From an uncultured Flavobacteriales bacterium (lineage in GTDB: Bacteria; Bacteroidota; Bacteroidia; Flavobacteriales_D; Sanyastnellaceae): a DNA stretch of 64,000 nt. Position 1 is the stretch's first letter. Each line of letters opens with the position of its first letter. Made by a program: the position numbers and the translations under genes. Below are positions 1 through 9,709 of this stretch, piece after piece. Below the pieces are notes generated by a model. The model did no database searches. It saw only the letters and a program-made list of their open reading frames with translations, and was not told the origin of the DNA. The stretch spans positions 1 through 64,000 of the forward strand of contig CAJQIB010000026.1 of the NCBI GenBank assembly GCA_905478325.1, given 5' to 3'.

Positions 1-1
1 G

Positions 2-3000
2 GGCACGATCGTTGACAACGACACGGACAATGACGGCGTTTGCAACAGTGATGAAGTGACCGGTTGCCAAGACGACACGGCTTGCAACTACAAGGCTTCC
101 GCCACGGACGATGGTGCGACTTGCGTGTTTGTAGACGGGGTCTGTGAAACGTGCTCTGGCGAGACTGACGGTACGGGCACCATCGTGGACAATGACTCAA
201 ACAACGACGGAATCTGCGACTCGAATGTGACACCGGGCTGCCAGGATGAATCCGCATGCAACTACGATTCCTCAGCGAATCAGGACGACGGTTCTTGCAC
301 CTATCCGGGTTGTATGAACAGCGGTGCGTGTAATTTTGATACCAACGCGGGTTGTGATAACAGCTCTTGTGTGTTCCAATCTGCAATGATTTTTAGTGAT
401 TTTGAACACACGGAAGGTGGCAATGGAAATAGTGACGACGACGACGACGATGACGACGACGATAACAACGGCGCTTCAGGTGGTAGCAACGGGTACACCA
501 ATGGATACGGAACAAGTACGGTGTTCTGGAGCATCTGGAATGAGGGTGGCTCTGATTGCCGTTTAGCGGGAGCTGATGCGAGTTTTGCCACGAGTGGCAC
601 ACGTTGCGTGCGTTTGCGTGATGGCAGTTCGACCTCCAATATGACCACGGATGATTTGGCATTTTCGAATTTCGAAGTCATTGCGATCACCTTTAATTTT
701 CAAGCTCAATCCATGGAGAGTGGGGAGTCATTCCACTTGGAATACTCGACTGACGGTGGAGAATCTTTCTCCACGACAGCGACGTATGTTCAGGGAGTAG
801 ATTTCTCGAACAACGTCGCATATGAAGGGTGGAATGAGAGCATCTCAGCTGAATTTACAGATGTGACTCAATTTCGGTTCCGTAATGATGGTTCTAACAA
901 CAACGATTTTATCTACCTCGATGACATTTACATCAACGGTTGCGTGGATGGGAGCTCTGAGCCTTGCAACACAGGTGACTCCGATGGAGATGGTGTGTGT
1001 GATGACAGCGACCTCTGCACAGACACGAATGCTTGCAACTATGACGCGATAGCCAATGAAGCTTGTCAGATGGTGGATGCTTGCGGCATTTGCGGTGGGA
1101 TCAATGGGACGTACGATGCCGATGAAGTCGATGATCCGACCGCTTTAATTGCCGGAGACATCGCCATTACAGCGTTAGCTGATGACCGTGGGAATAACAA
1201 AAACGAATCCATGTTAGGCTTTGTTCTTTTGCGTGATATTGGAAAAGGCACTGTCATTCACTTTACATCGAATGAATGGAATGGGACGGATTGGAGAACG
1301 GAGCACGATGAAAGAGTTACGTGGACGGCCAATCAATCATTGTCCGCAGGGCAGCAGGTGATCCTGAACCGCATCGATGACAATGACTCCTATGCGGAGT
1401 GTCTCATATTGGGGTGTGCCACGAATTTTGAAAGCGGCGGTGTCTCGGATGCGGATTACATACGAGGCGGAACCAATGTAGGAGCAGGAACGCTGACGTT
1501 TTATGGCGGTGGAGTGGATTTTTGGAGCGATGGAGCGGTTTGGATCTATCAAGAAGAGAATGATGTCCCGCAGCATCTATATGTCTTTGGAGATGACTTG
1601 GGAAGCAACGGCAATACAGGAGTTGGCACGTTGATTGGGGATGATTTAGGAGAAGATGAATTGGACGAAGTGTTTTCATTCGAATACACCCCGAGCAACA
1701 CGTCACAATTTGTCTTGAAACAAGAATCTCGCACAGCAGAAAGTGCTTCGGGTGCACTTGGCTTTTTTGAAGAAATGAATGACGAGAGTCAGTATGATTT
1801 TCATAACGACCCCAACAAGATTAAAAACATCAGCGACTACATTGATTTTGAAGTGTCGAACGCCGCAAACACAATTACCATCTCCAATGGTGGTTCGACC
1901 ACTTCGGACATTGTTGTAATCAATAGCAACAGCTCAGTCTTTATTGCTGAAGAGAGTGATTGCGATGACATCAAGCTCTACCATGGAAACTTCTATTCTT
2001 GTGATGGGCAAAGCAGAACACTCAAAGTCAAAGGAGACATCTCACGATACAGTGCTTCAGCTACCTTCAATGGTGGGCAGGGGACGATGGAGTTGGATGG
2101 GACAGAAGACCAGGAGATTGATGCGGGTAATTCAACTGCTCCGGATGGCGATTTCGCTTTCAAAAATCTCAAAATCAAAGAAGGGAAAAAAGTGGGCGTG
2201 AAGGGGCACGTGAAGATGAAGTCGGGAGGATCTTTGGAATTTGAGGACAATGTGCCGGGTCAGAAAATCGAAATGAATACTGAATTCAGTTCGTCCCTGA
2301 CGTTGCAATCCAATGCCACGGGGACGGCATCCATTGGTTCTTGCACGGTGAATAACTTTGGACTTGGATCGGATCAAGTCTTCACCTTCGAGCGCTTCAT
2401 CCCAGCGGACACGGACAACTCGTGGATTAATATCGGCGCTTATGTAACGGGCACAACGGTTGCGGACTGGACTACGGGCGTTTCGGGCATGTTGCTCTTC
2501 GAATACAATGAGACGTCCTATGGTTCGCAGTCAGCGGGCTGGAACTACTTGTGGAATGGCGCGGACGAATTGACTCCTGGCAACGGATACATGGCATTAA
2601 TCCCCGCAGGCGTTTCGGGCACAATCAGTGTAACGGGCAAGTTTGAAATGGGAGATGTGACCCTTCCTTTGACGTTTACCGATGATCCAAACCAGAGCAA
2701 TGAGACCGTCGACGGATGGAACATGGTCTCCAATCCATATCCAGCTCCAGTGAATATGATCTCGGTGTTGGCTCACGCAGAGAATGCGGATGTGACCTCC
2801 TACTACTTATTCGATAACACAGGAGCAGGAAGTTATGTGGAAACGTTGGCCAATGGCACAGGTGATGCTCCTTCGACATTGGATGTCGGCCAATCCATTT
2901 GGGTGAAAGTCAATCAGAACACATCGATTACGTTTAAAGAATCGGATAAGGTCGTGGGCACGAGCGGCACGTTTGTGCGAGAGTTTGACCCTTCGTTCCA

Positions 3001-3823
3001 AGGCTCTATCGGAGTGGGGATCGCCAACTATTCGGAGCAATGGGCACACGCATTTGTTCGATTCGATGAAGCAGCCACGACAGCCTTTATTCCAAGCGAA
3101 GACGCATTGCACTTGAACACAGAAGTCCACAGCGATTTGCGTGTTTGGATGGAGGCCGAGAATGGAGAGCACTTGTCGATCCAATCAGCCGGTTCTTTGG
3201 AAAACACGCCGTTTATGCCGCTACACGTGACATCTGGTGTAGGTGGTGATGTCGTGTTCTCTCTGTTAGAACAAGAAGTGATGCCGGCGAATGTGTGTGC
3301 TGTGATTGAAGACACCGAGACCGGAGCACGCGCGCAACTGGGCATGGATCCCTTTGTGGTCAACCTCCCGGCCAATACGTTGTACGAAGAGCGTTTTGTG
3401 TTGCATTTCAATGCGATGCCGAGCATGGCGTTGACGAGCACAGTTTGCGATGGCTTGGACGTCACTGAGCTTGAAGGCGAGTGGGACGCGTGGTCGTTGA
3501 CATGGTCATCGGACGACGGTTCTGCATCAGGCGAGGGCATGCCGTATGAATTAGCCAATGGCGAATACACGTTCATGTATGCCTTGCCGAGTTTAGTGTG
3601 TGCCAATGAAATTGAGGTGGAGGTAAACGCCGCGTGTTTGGGTGACTTCAACCTGAACGGCGAGCGCGACATCATCGACCTGTTGTTCTTGTTGGCAGGC
3701 CTTCCCGGCAACAACGGTGCTGCGAACTTGGACTTCGAGACAGCGGATTGTGATTGCGACGGTGTGGTCACAGTATTGGACATGCTGACGTTCCTGACGG
3801 TGTTTGCCTCGCAGTGTGACTAA
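2..3823 (+). CDS. Large secreted cysteine-repeat protein with dockerin-like tail (5' partial)
   Basis: The frame is open from the left edge, so the true start lies outside; the GTG at 56 is internal. The visible 1273 residues begin with two 58-residue repeats (starting near nt 2 and 176) built from GTIVDND..NDG.C calcium-site-like segments followed by GC.D..ACNY..SA..DDG.C motifs. These motifs are common in Flavobacteriales secreted proteins. A run of ten Asp follows, then a beta-rich region and a further ACNYD motif. A segment beginning ALIAGDIAITAL resembles lamin-tail-like surface domains. The last ~60 residues hold two D.N.NG/D.DCDG calcium-loop repeats with LLFLLAG and MLTFLTVF helices, which resemble a dockerin type I pair. 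No enzyme motif is visible. I infer an extracellular surface or matrix protein, probably exported by T9SS although no classical type A tail is present. The dockerin reading is by pattern only. Confidence 0.8.
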   Translation, partial: GTIVDNDTDNDGVCNSDEVTGCQDDTACNYKASATDDGATCVFVDGVCETCSGETDGTGTIVDNDSNNDGICDSNVTPGCQDESACNYDSSANQDDGSCTYPGCMNSGACNFDTNAGCDNSSCVFQSAMIFSDFEHTEGGNGNSDDDDDDDDDDNNGASGGSNGYTNGYGTSTVFWSIWNEGGSDCRLAGADASFATSGTRCVRLRDGSSTSNMTTDDLAFSNFEVIAITFNFQAQSMESGESFHLEYSTDGGESFSTTATYVQGVDFSNNVAYEGWNESISAEFTDVTQFRFRNDGSNNNDFIYLDDIYINGCVDGSSEPCNTGDSDGDGVCDDSDLCTDTNACNYDAIANEACQMVDACGICGGINGTYDADEVDDPTALIAGDIAITALADDRGNNKNESMLGFVLLRDIGKGTVIHFTSNEWNGTDWRTEHDERVTWTANQSLSAGQQVILNRIDDNDSYAECLILGCATNFESGGVSDADYIRGGTNVGAGTLTFYGGGVDFWSDGAVWIYQEENDVPQHLYVFGDDLGSNGNTGVGTLIGDDLGEDELDEVFSFEYTPSNTSQFVLKQESRTAESASGALGFFEEMNDESQYDFHNDPNKIKNISDYIDFEVSNAANTITISNGGSTTSDIVVINSNSSVFIAEESDCDDIKLYHGNFYSCDGQSRTLKVKGDISRYSASATFNGGQGTMELDGTEDQEIDAGNSTAPDGDFAFKNLKIKEGKKVGVKGHVKMKSGGSLEFEDNVPGQKIEMNTEFSSSLTLQSNATGTASIGSCTVNNFGLGSDQVFTFERFIPADTDNSWINIGAYVTGTTVADWTTGVSGMLLFEYNETSYGSQSAGWNYLWNGADELTPGNGYMALIPAGVSGTISVTGKFEMGDVTLPLTFTDDPNQSNETVDGWNMVSNPYPAPVNMISVLAHAENADVTSYYLFDNTGAGSYVETLANGTGDAPSTLDVGQSIWVKVNQNTSITFKESDKVVGTSGTFVREFDPSFQGSIGVGIANYSEQWAHAFVRFDEAATTAFIPSEDALHLNTEVHSDLRVWMEAENGEHLSIQSAGSLENTPFMPLHVTSGVGGDVVFSLLEQEVMPANVCAVIEDTETGARAQLGMDPFVVNLPANTLYEERFVLHFNAMPSMALTSTVCDGLDVTELEGEWDAWSLTWSSDDGSASGEGMPYELANGEYTFMYALPSLVCANEIEVEVNAACLGDFNLNGERDIIDLLFLLAGLPGNNGAANLDFETADCDCDGVVTVLDMLTFLTVFASQCD
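434..463 (+). repeat. (GAC/GAT)n trinucleotide run encoding ten Asp
   Basis: Ten consecutive GAC/GAT codons lie inside the left-edge secreted protein. The run is nearly pure GAC with two GAT interruptions. Such runs can change length by slippage without shifting the frame. It probably forms a flexible, calcium-attracting linker between the repeat region and the following beta domain. Confidence 0.85.
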
Positions 3824-4213
3824 ATAGAGCTGGGAAGAAAGCAAGGGCGTTAGCGGACAAAAACACCAAAAGAGATGTGGTGTAGATCCGATTGAGGTGG
3901 AATTCTGATCGCGAGGGTCAAAAAGTGAAATGGTGAAGAGAATCTCGATTGGTTGCGTTCACACATTGTCCATGCACGTGAAACGAGAGGATGATCTATT
4001 GGATGTTTTCGCTCGATGAACATCGAAAAAAGGGGACGCGTCGTCTCATTGGATATCCTCAAGGGTCGCGTCATCGTGGTCATTCTCTATCGGCCTTCCC
4101 GATTCTGGATGCTTTACTAGAAGAACAATCCGGAGAAGTGGTGGTTGGGTTCTCTGTGAAGCCAACCCGCCAGGAACAATCGTCATTCGTGCGCAAGGTT
4201 TAAATTGGCTGGT
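3824..4213. other. Intergenic region without a convincing gene
   Basis: This 390-base gap holds only short frames. Starting at about 4018, one frame reads RVVSLDILKGRVIVVILY and then stops. That resembles the SLDxLRG start of membrane acyltransferases and may be a remnant, or chance. A 70-codon frame at 3991-4203 has no recognisable features. A hairpin at 4143-4167 pairs GGTTGG with CCAACC and TTC with GAA around a five-base loop, just upstream of the PepSY gene. It lacks a T tract, so it is not a classical terminator. Confidence 0.4.
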
Positions 4214-4774
4214 ATGAAACTGTTCGAGCGCATCCGTTTGTTACGGAAAACCCACCGAATACTGGGCGTTGTCATTGGAGTGCAATTCCTTGCATGGACT
4301 ATTAGCGGACTGTATTTCAGTTGGCGGGACCTCGATGTGGTGCACGGTGATCCCTGGGTGAAGGAAGGGAGGCCTCCTTCCTGGACTTACCCCGATTTGC
4401 AATTCTTACCGATCGATAGCGCTGTGAATTCAGGCATTCGAAGCATTGAAAGCGCGGAGCTATTGGATGTGTTGGACGTGCCTTACTGGTGGGTCAATGA
4501 CAGCCTTTTGGTATCGGCGCGAACAGGATTGACACGTGGGCAGTTGAGTCAAGAAGAGGCATTGACTGTTGCGCAGCAAAGAGCTGTCGGATCTCCAGAA
4601 CTGTCTTGGATTGAGCGCGTTGAGCAAACGGGGCCGTATCACGAATTCCGAGAACAAGCGTTGCCCGCATGGGCCATTCACTGGGACAATGCGGATAGTG
4701 TAGTCTTTTATGTGGATGCGCGAAACGGACAGCTCGCTCGTGTTCGCAATGACGCTTGGCGTTCGGATTATTGA
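4214..4774 (+). CDS. PepSY-associated transmembrane protein
   Basis: The 186-residue protein starts MKLFERIRLLRKTHRILGVV. One membrane helix follows (about residues 18-36, ending in WTISGLYFSW), then a periplasmic PepSY-like domain. The motif HR.LG....Q...W..SGLYFSW is characteristic of PepSY-associated TM helices, and the region QLSQEEALTVAQQRA..P matches the start of a PepSY domain. The family is often linked to iron-siderophore reduction or to protease inhibition at the inner membrane. Nothing here identifies a substrate. I chose the ATG at 4214; an in-frame TTG nine bases upstream (4205) is possible. Its last seven bases overlap the end of the convergent gene at 4768. Confidence 0.75.
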   Translation: MKLFERIRLLRKTHRILGVVIGVQFLAWTISGLYFSWRDLDVVHGDPWVKEGRPPSWTYPDLQFLPIDSAVNSGIRSIESAELLDVLDVPYWWVNDSLLVSARTGLTRGQLSQEEALTVAQQRAVGSPELSWIERVEQTGPYHEFREQALPAWAIHWDNADSVVFYVDARNGQLARVRNDAWRSDY

Positions 4775-5157
4775 CGCCGTCCGTAGACCCAGGCAATGGT
4801 AGCTCCTGCTGCTGCTCCGATAGGGAGATTAACCACGATATCTTGGAGGACCATAGCGGTATCGGCCATTGGTATGTCGAACATCGCGAGAATCAATAGA
4901 TTCAAAAAACCATTGGCTGTGAGAGCAACGACCGCTCCGTGCAGGGCACCTGTTTTTGCAGAGGTGGTGTTTGTGAGGCTGATGATGTAAGCCATGAGCG
5001 CAACGTACAGGACGTTGGCGAGCAAACCGACGGCTATATTGGGTTCAGCGTTCATGCAGTCTCCGGTGGGGACGCCGCCCATAATGCCCTCGTAATAAAT
5101 TCCACTTAACAAGACCATTGTTACTAAGCCGGCGAGCGTTGGAATAAGATGTTTCAT
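4768..5157 (-). CDS. Small four-helix integral membrane protein
   Basis: The 129-residue protein has a hydrophobic N-terminus (LIPTLAGLVTMVLLSGIYYEG) and about three further hydrophobic stretches: VGLLANVLYVALMAYII, ALHGAVVALTANGFLNLLILAMF and VVNLPIGAAAGATIAWVYG. This is consistent with a four-helix inner-membrane protein. The layout resembles uncharacterised Bacteroidota membrane proteins of the DUF1761/DUF2177 sort, but I cannot assign a family with confidence. The ATG at 5157 is the first available and leaves a natural signal-anchor. It converges with the PepSY gene with a seven-base tail overlap, and its upstream region (5158-5312) is AT-rich. Confidence 0.65.
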   Translation of the reverse strand: MKHLIPTLAGLVTMVLLSGIYYEGIMGGVPTGDCMNAEPNIAVGLLANVLYVALMAYIISLTNTTSAKTGALHGAVVALTANGFLNLLILAMFDIPMADTAMVLQDIVVNLPIGAAAGATIAWVYGRRQ

Positions 5158-5312
5158 AAAAATAAATAAAGGTTTATAAATGAGAAAGTTCCAAACTTGA
5201 AAGTGAAAAAGAAATGGTTGAATGGATTATTTATTCAAGTGGCGATGTGAGTTATTCAAGCCGACACATTGCACGATGATAACCCTTCCGGGCAACGTGC
5301 GTACCTTGCCCT

Positions 5313-6287
5313 GTGCCTCCTGTAAAATCGAAACCAGACAGTCCCCGACTGCATCCGCGCAACCGCAACCGCGATCGTTATGACGTAGCTGCGTTGGTCG
5401 CTTGTCTTCCCGCATTGGCGGCATTTGTCAAAAAAAGCAAGTCGGGTGACGACACGGTTGACTTCACCAAGCCCGAGGCGGTCAAGCTGCTCAACCGCGC
5501 CCTGATCCTGCATAATTATGGATTGGAAACGTGGGATTTCCCCGACAAAAATCTGTGCCCTCCGGTTCCTGGAAGGGCGGATTATGTCCACTACATCGCC
5601 GATGTGCTGCGAGAAAATCACTTCGGCACCATCCCCGAAGGACTTCAGACAACCTGTTTGGACGTCGGGGTAGGAGCGAGTGCCATCTATCCGATTGTCG
5701 GCATCGTGGAATACGGTTGGTCCTTCATTGGGTCGGATGTCTCGGAGGAATCCTTGACCTCTGCGGAGGCCATCAAGGCAGGCAATCCAGGTGTGCTAAA
5801 CAACTTGGACTTGAGAATCCAACCGGATGGGAAGCGGATTTTCCACGGAATGCTCAAGCCTACGGACCGCATCGACGCGGTGCTGTGCAATCCGCCCTTT
5901 CACTCCAGTGCAGAAGATGCCATCCAAGGAACCCTGCGCAAGACACGAAATCTTACGGGTGGCCAACGGCAAAGTCCGATGTTGAATTTCTCCGGAATTT
6001 CAAAGGAATTGATCTTCGAAGGAGGGGAAGTGAAGTTCATCCAAACGATGATGCGGGAAAGCCGGAGTTTCTCCAAAAACGTATTTTGGTTTTCCTCCCT
6101 CGTTTCGAAGCAGTCCCACCTCAAGGCGCTGTACCACGAATTGAAAGCGATCAAGCCCGTCGAAATCAAAACGATTCCCATGGGAACCGGCAACAAGTCC
6201 ACACGCATTGTAGCGTGGACGTTCCTATCGAAAGAAGAGCGCAAGGAGTGGCGCGAGCAGAAGACGGCCACGGCTCCTAAAAGCTGA
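5313..6287 (+). CDS. rlmF: 23S rRNA (adenine1618-N6)-methyltransferase RlmF
   Basis: The enzyme transfers a methyl group from S-adenosylmethionine to N6 of A1618 in 23S rRNA. Family signatures run in order. LHPRNRNRDRYD at the start is followed by the block ending DFTKPEAVKLLNRALI...YGL..WD and then LCPPVPGRADYVHYIADVL. LDVGVGASAIYPIVG is the SAM-binding glycine region, and LCNPPFHSS is the adenine-methyltransferase NPPF catalytic motif. At 324 residues it matches the family's usual size. The start is a GTG: an in-frame stop at 5280 precludes anything much longer, and it places the LHPRN motif at the normal distance. It ends five bases from the convergent redoxin gene, so the two transcripts must end almost on each other. 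Confidence 0.93.
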   Translation: MPPVKSKPDSPRLHPRNRNRDRYDVAALVACLPALAAFVKKSKSGDDTVDFTKPEAVKLLNRALILHNYGLETWDFPDKNLCPPVPGRADYVHYIADVLRENHFGTIPEGLQTTCLDVGVGASAIYPIVGIVEYGWSFIGSDVSEESLTSAEAIKAGNPGVLNNLDLRIQPDGKRIFHGMLKPTDRIDAVLCNPPFHSSAEDAIQGTLRKTRNLTGGQRQSPMLNFSGISKELIFEGGEVKFIQTMMRESRSFSKNVFWFSSLVSKQSHLKALYHELKAIKPVEIKTIPMGTGNKSTRIVAWTFLSKEERKEWREQKTATAPKS

Positions 6288-6292
6288 GGTCT

Positions 6293-6850
6293 TTATTTCC
6301 ACTTGATGTTGCATCCCATGGAAGGGACTTGGCCGGCTGCTGGAACCTCCAGGCCTTCCACCATCAGACTGACGACAGCGCGCAGGTCTTGGCCTGTCAC
6401 GGGAATGCTGTTACCGGGACGCGAAGCATCAAATTGGCCCCGGTATACGCACTTTTGATCGGCATCAAAGACGCTGAAGTCCGGTGTGCATGCGGCATCA
6501 TACGCCTTCGCAATCGCTTGGCTTTCATCGTAGAGATAGGGAAAGGGGAAGTTCTTTTCCATGGCCAATGCCTTCATGAAAGAGAATCCGTCTTGCGGAT
6601 GGGTGCTGACATCGTTGCTCGAAATAGCAATGACGTTGACGCCAAGTGCTCGCATGTCGTTTCCGAAAGCGACCAAGCCGTCCAACAAGTGCACCACAAA
6701 AGGGCAGTGGTTGCAGATGAACATCACGACGGTCGGCCCGTCTTGCATCAATTCTTGTGACGAAAGCATCGCGCCATCCAAGGCATTGGGAAGTTGGAAG
6801 TTTGGAGCGTCGAAGCCAAGGGGGAGATCAGTGGTGGGAGTGAGGGCCAT
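6293..6850 (-). CDS. Thioredoxin-fold redoxin (AhpC/TSA-like)
   Basis: The 185-residue protein has an AhpC/TSA-like opening (G..APNFQLPNALDG) and a CNHCPFV active site with cysteines at about residues 46 and 49. TPDFSVFDAD..CVYRGQ follows, the cis-Pro region and strand of redoxins. The CxxCPFV signature belongs to cytoplasmic thioredoxin-family peroxiredoxin-like proteins that reduce thiols or peroxides. No signal peptide is visible. It begins five bases after the stop of the GH92 gene on the same strand and may be co-transcribed with it. I see no functional link to mannosidase activity. Confidence 0.85.
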   Translation of the reverse strand: MALTPTTDLPLGFDAPNFQLPNALDGAMLSSQELMQDGPTVVMFICNHCPFVVHLLDGLVAFGNDMRALGVNVIAISSNDVSTHPQDGFSFMKALAMEKNFPFPYLYDESQAIAKAYDAACTPDFSVFDADQKCVYRGQFDASRPGNSIPVTGQDLRAVVSLMVEGLEVPAAGQVPSMGCNIKWK

Positions 6851-6855
6851 GGTAT

Positions 6856-9657
6856 TTAAATGTTGCTTGGAGGAGAGGCCGGGTGCAATGTGTGTGTTTG
6901 AATTTCAAGAACCCTATCGGCTTGGATTAGCTCAAAATCCATGCGGTAAAAGATGCAAGAGGGTTCCAAAACGAATGTTGCGTGTCCTTGCACTTCGAAG
7001 TCCGCTTGTGATTGCACTTCAAACGATTGGCTATACAACGTTGGGAGTTGTGCTACGGAAATATCGGGGTGTCCAAATGGCTCCTCGATGAGGCTGGGCG
7101 AAGGCCATTCCGTGATGGTTTCAGCCAACTGAATGAAGGGGGTGTCTTCGACAAAAAGTTGGAATCGGCCCAACATATTTTGGGGGTCATTCGGCGAAAT
7201 CACGTAGCTTCCTCTGTTAAAATTAAGGTGAGATGAAATACTCCAACCGGTACTACGAGAGTCTTTTAAGCTTAAGTTCAAAGCGCATCCATCAGGAGGT
7301 AATGCAGGCCGTGCGGGTGCTTTCAATGCAGCTGTCTTGGACTCATCTTTGAAGACGAATTTCAACGTTCCTCCTTGGGTCAGTTCTTTCGCGTGAATGC
7401 GTGTGCCCGCGATGCGAACACCATTCCAGTAAACGGCTTCCACGGCAAATCGATCGACCGCGTTTCCGACCGTTTCAATGTTCAAGATGCGGTCGTCACC
7501 CAGTTGTACCGTGGCTCTGGCAACGGAGGGACTTCCCAATTCATACCATCCCGATCCTGGAGCGACCGGGTAGAACCCCAAAGCGCTAAACAAATACCAC
7601 GCAGACATTTGCCCCGCATCGTCATTGCCGCAAAGCCCATTGACATCCGGTCCGTACATGCGGTCGCAAATCATGCGCACGCGCTCCTGTGTTTTTTCGG
7701 GTGCACCTGCCGCGTTGTAGAGGTAGGCGATGTGGTGTCCGGGTTCGTTGCCGTGGACGTAGTTGCCGATGATTCCATCGCGAGAGATGTCCTCGGTATG
7801 GGCGAAGTAGCGATCGTCCAACTCCATGGTGAACAGAGAATCCAGATGGGCGATGAACGCTTCGGGTCCCCCGTGCCAGGCGATCAAGGAGTCGTTGGCG
7901 TGCGGAACATACAGCCCATAATTCCAAGCATTGCCTTCGATGAAGCCTTGGCCGTGGGTGTCCAGCGGATCGAATTCCTTTCGGAAGGTGCCGTCGGCAA
8001 GCCGGGCGCGCATAAATCCACTCGAGGCATCCCAAACGGCTCCGTAGCTCCCGGCGCGTCTGTCAAACTCAGCCATGACGTCCGCATTTCCTGCGGCTTC
8101 TGCAAGCCGTGCGATGCACCAGTCGTCATAGGCGTACTCCAGTGTTTTGGATACAGAGGAATGGCTCAAATCGTCCGGTACATAGCCGTATTCCATGTAC
8201 TCCCCCAATCCGTCGAAGTAGGGGACTTGGGCGGTTTGTACGGCGGCATGCAAGGCTTCATTCACGTCGATTCCCGGAACATCAGTGGCCACGGCATCGG
8301 CCAAGACCGATACAGCGTGGTACCCGATCATGCACCAGTTCTCATTGGCTTGGTGGCTCCAGATGGGCAGCATGCCGTGCACGCTTTCCCGGGCATGGGC
8401 GAGCATGCTCTGGACCATGTCGGAAGCCCGCTCCGGCTGCGTCAAGTTCATCCAAGGATGCAGCGCGCGATACGTATCCCAAAGCGAAAAGACCGTGTAG
8501 TTGCTGAAGCCATCCGACGTGTGAATGTTCTGGTCCAACCCGCGGTATTGGCCGTCCACATCTTCATACAAAACGGGACTCAGCATGCTGTGATACAACG
8601 CCGTGTAGAATGTCGTAGCGTCTTCTGTGCGCAACGGTTCAATGTTCACGAGCGACAGTGCTTGTTCCCATGCCGCATCCGCATCTGCGCGCAGGCGATC
8701 AAACTGCATCGACGGCGTTTCTTCCTTCAGGTTGTCCAGCGCTCCGGCGGTGCTCACACCGGAGAGTGCCACCCGAATGCCCAAAGCCTCTCCCGCGTCG
8801 AGGGTTCCAAAATCAAACCAGGCTTGCAAGTCCCTTCCGGCCATTTCCGGAAAGCCATGGGTCTCGTCAAAGCGCCTGTAGAAACCATTGTACGCCAGTT
8901 CCTGTCCGCGTTCATAGCCAAAGTCGAGTATAGGACGGTCAAAGCGCAGCGCAAAATGCACCAACCGCGTACGGCCCCATCCCGTAGTTTGCCGATAGCC
9001 AACCACGGTGCTGTCGTTTTCGACGCGCACAAAGGTCCAGACGTTCTTGTCCGGGTGGTGGTAGATGTTGTAGGTCAAATCCAGCACGACGTGCGCGTGT
9101 CCCCCGGACGCATAAGTATACTGGTGCAATCCCACCCGGTCGGTGGCCGTCACTTCGGCGGCGATGTCATACCGATCAAAATGCGTTCGGTAAAATCCCG
9201 GCTCGGCGTGTTCGTTTTCTTTTTGAAAGACGCTGCCAAATCGCGTAGCGCCCTGTAAGTCTCGCGTCAAATCAGGAGCGTCCACCGTGGGCATGAGCAA
9301 CAGGTCTCCGAGGTCACTGTGGCCCGTTCCGCTGAAGGAGGTGTGAGCGAACCCCAGTACCGTCGTGTCGGCATGTTGATAGCCGGCGCAGTATCGATAA
9401 GTCTCTCCGTTGTACGAGCCGTCCTCTTGAAGCAACGGTTCGTAACGCGTTTGTGGGGTGACTTGCACCATGCCATAAGGACGTGTTGCGCCCGGGTAGG
9501 TGTGTCCCATTTGAGCCGTACCGATCATGGGGTTGACCCATTGGGTCAAATCGGTTGGTGGGAGCAAAGCAGCGTCGGCAGGGTTTTCATTCTTCTGACA
9601 TCCTTCAATGAGCGCCAGCCCCGTCAGTGCTACAAGCATCCATAAGCATCGATTCAT
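6856..9657 (-). CDS. GH92 alpha-mannosidase lipoprotein
   Basis: Glycoside hydrolase family 92 enzymes are calcium-dependent exo-alpha-mannosidases acting on N-glycans or yeast-type mannan. Supporting blocks are WVNPMIGT...G.TYPGATRPYGMVQ, FSLWDTYRALHPWMNL and the strongly conserved GNDDAGQMSAWYLFSALGFYPV.PG near the C-terminal end of the catalytic part. I use the ATG at 9657, not the longer frame: it gives a clean lipoprotein signal, MNRCLWMLVALTGLALIEGC, with Cys20 as the lipidation site. The mature enzyme should sit on the outer membrane. The 933-residue length exceeds the usual ~740-760; about 150 extra C-terminal residues (from around KLTQGG) are not part of the recognisable catalytic domain. 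It is divergent from the secreted protein at 9739. Confidence 0.92.
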   Translation of the reverse strand: MNRCLWMLVALTGLALIEGCQKNENPADAALLPPTDLTQWVNPMIGTAQMGHTYPGATRPYGMVQVTPQTRYEPLLQEDGSYNGETYRYCAGYQHADTTVLGFAHTSFSGTGHSDLGDLLLMPTVDAPDLTRDLQGATRFGSVFQKENEHAEPGFYRTHFDRYDIAAEVTATDRVGLHQYTYASGGHAHVVLDLTYNIYHHPDKNVWTFVRVENDSTVVGYRQTTGWGRTRLVHFALRFDRPILDFGYERGQELAYNGFYRRFDETHGFPEMAGRDLQAWFDFGTLDAGEALGIRVALSGVSTAGALDNLKEETPSMQFDRLRADADAAWEQALSLVNIEPLRTEDATTFYTALYHSMLSPVLYEDVDGQYRGLDQNIHTSDGFSNYTVFSLWDTYRALHPWMNLTQPERASDMVQSMLAHARESVHGMLPIWSHQANENWCMIGYHAVSVLADAVATDVPGIDVNEALHAAVQTAQVPYFDGLGEYMEYGYVPDDLSHSSVSKTLEYAYDDWCIARLAEAAGNADVMAEFDRRAGSYGAVWDASSGFMRARLADGTFRKEFDPLDTHGQGFIEGNAWNYGLYVPHANDSLIAWHGGPEAFIAHLDSLFTMELDDRYFAHTEDISRDGIIGNYVHGNEPGHHIAYLYNAAGAPEKTQERVRMICDRMYGPDVNGLCGNDDAGQMSAWYLFSALGFYPVAPGSGWYELGSPSVARATVQLGDDRILNIETVGNAVDRFAVEAVYWNGVRIAGTRIHAKELTQGGTLKFVFKDESKTAALKAPARPALPPDGCALNLSLKDSRSTGWSISSHLNFNRGSYVISPNDPQNMLGRFQLFVEDTPFIQLAETITEWPSPSLIEEPFGHPDISVAQLPTLYSQSFEVQSQADFEVQGHATFVLEPSCIFYRMDFELIQADRVLEIQTHTLHPASPPSNI

Positions 9658-9689
9658 GAGACCAAATCTACCCGAAATCGAACGGATTT

Positions 9690-9709
9690 TACACTTTGCA
9701 AAAAGTGTA
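9690..9709. promoter_or_regulatory. Perfect 8+8 inverted repeat between divergent genes
   Basis: TACACTTT and AAAGTGTA flank a GCAA centre, and a third TACACT lies just downstream at 9715-9720. It is centred in the 81-base gap between the GH92 gene and the divergent secreted-protein gene. It could be an operator for a dimeric regulator serving both promoters, or a hairpin in one leader. Confidence 0.45.

Noticed and set aside
7375-9258. 627-codon plus-strand frame
   Set aside because: It is entirely antisense to the well-supported GH92 gene, lacks motifs and reflects codon bias of the real gene.
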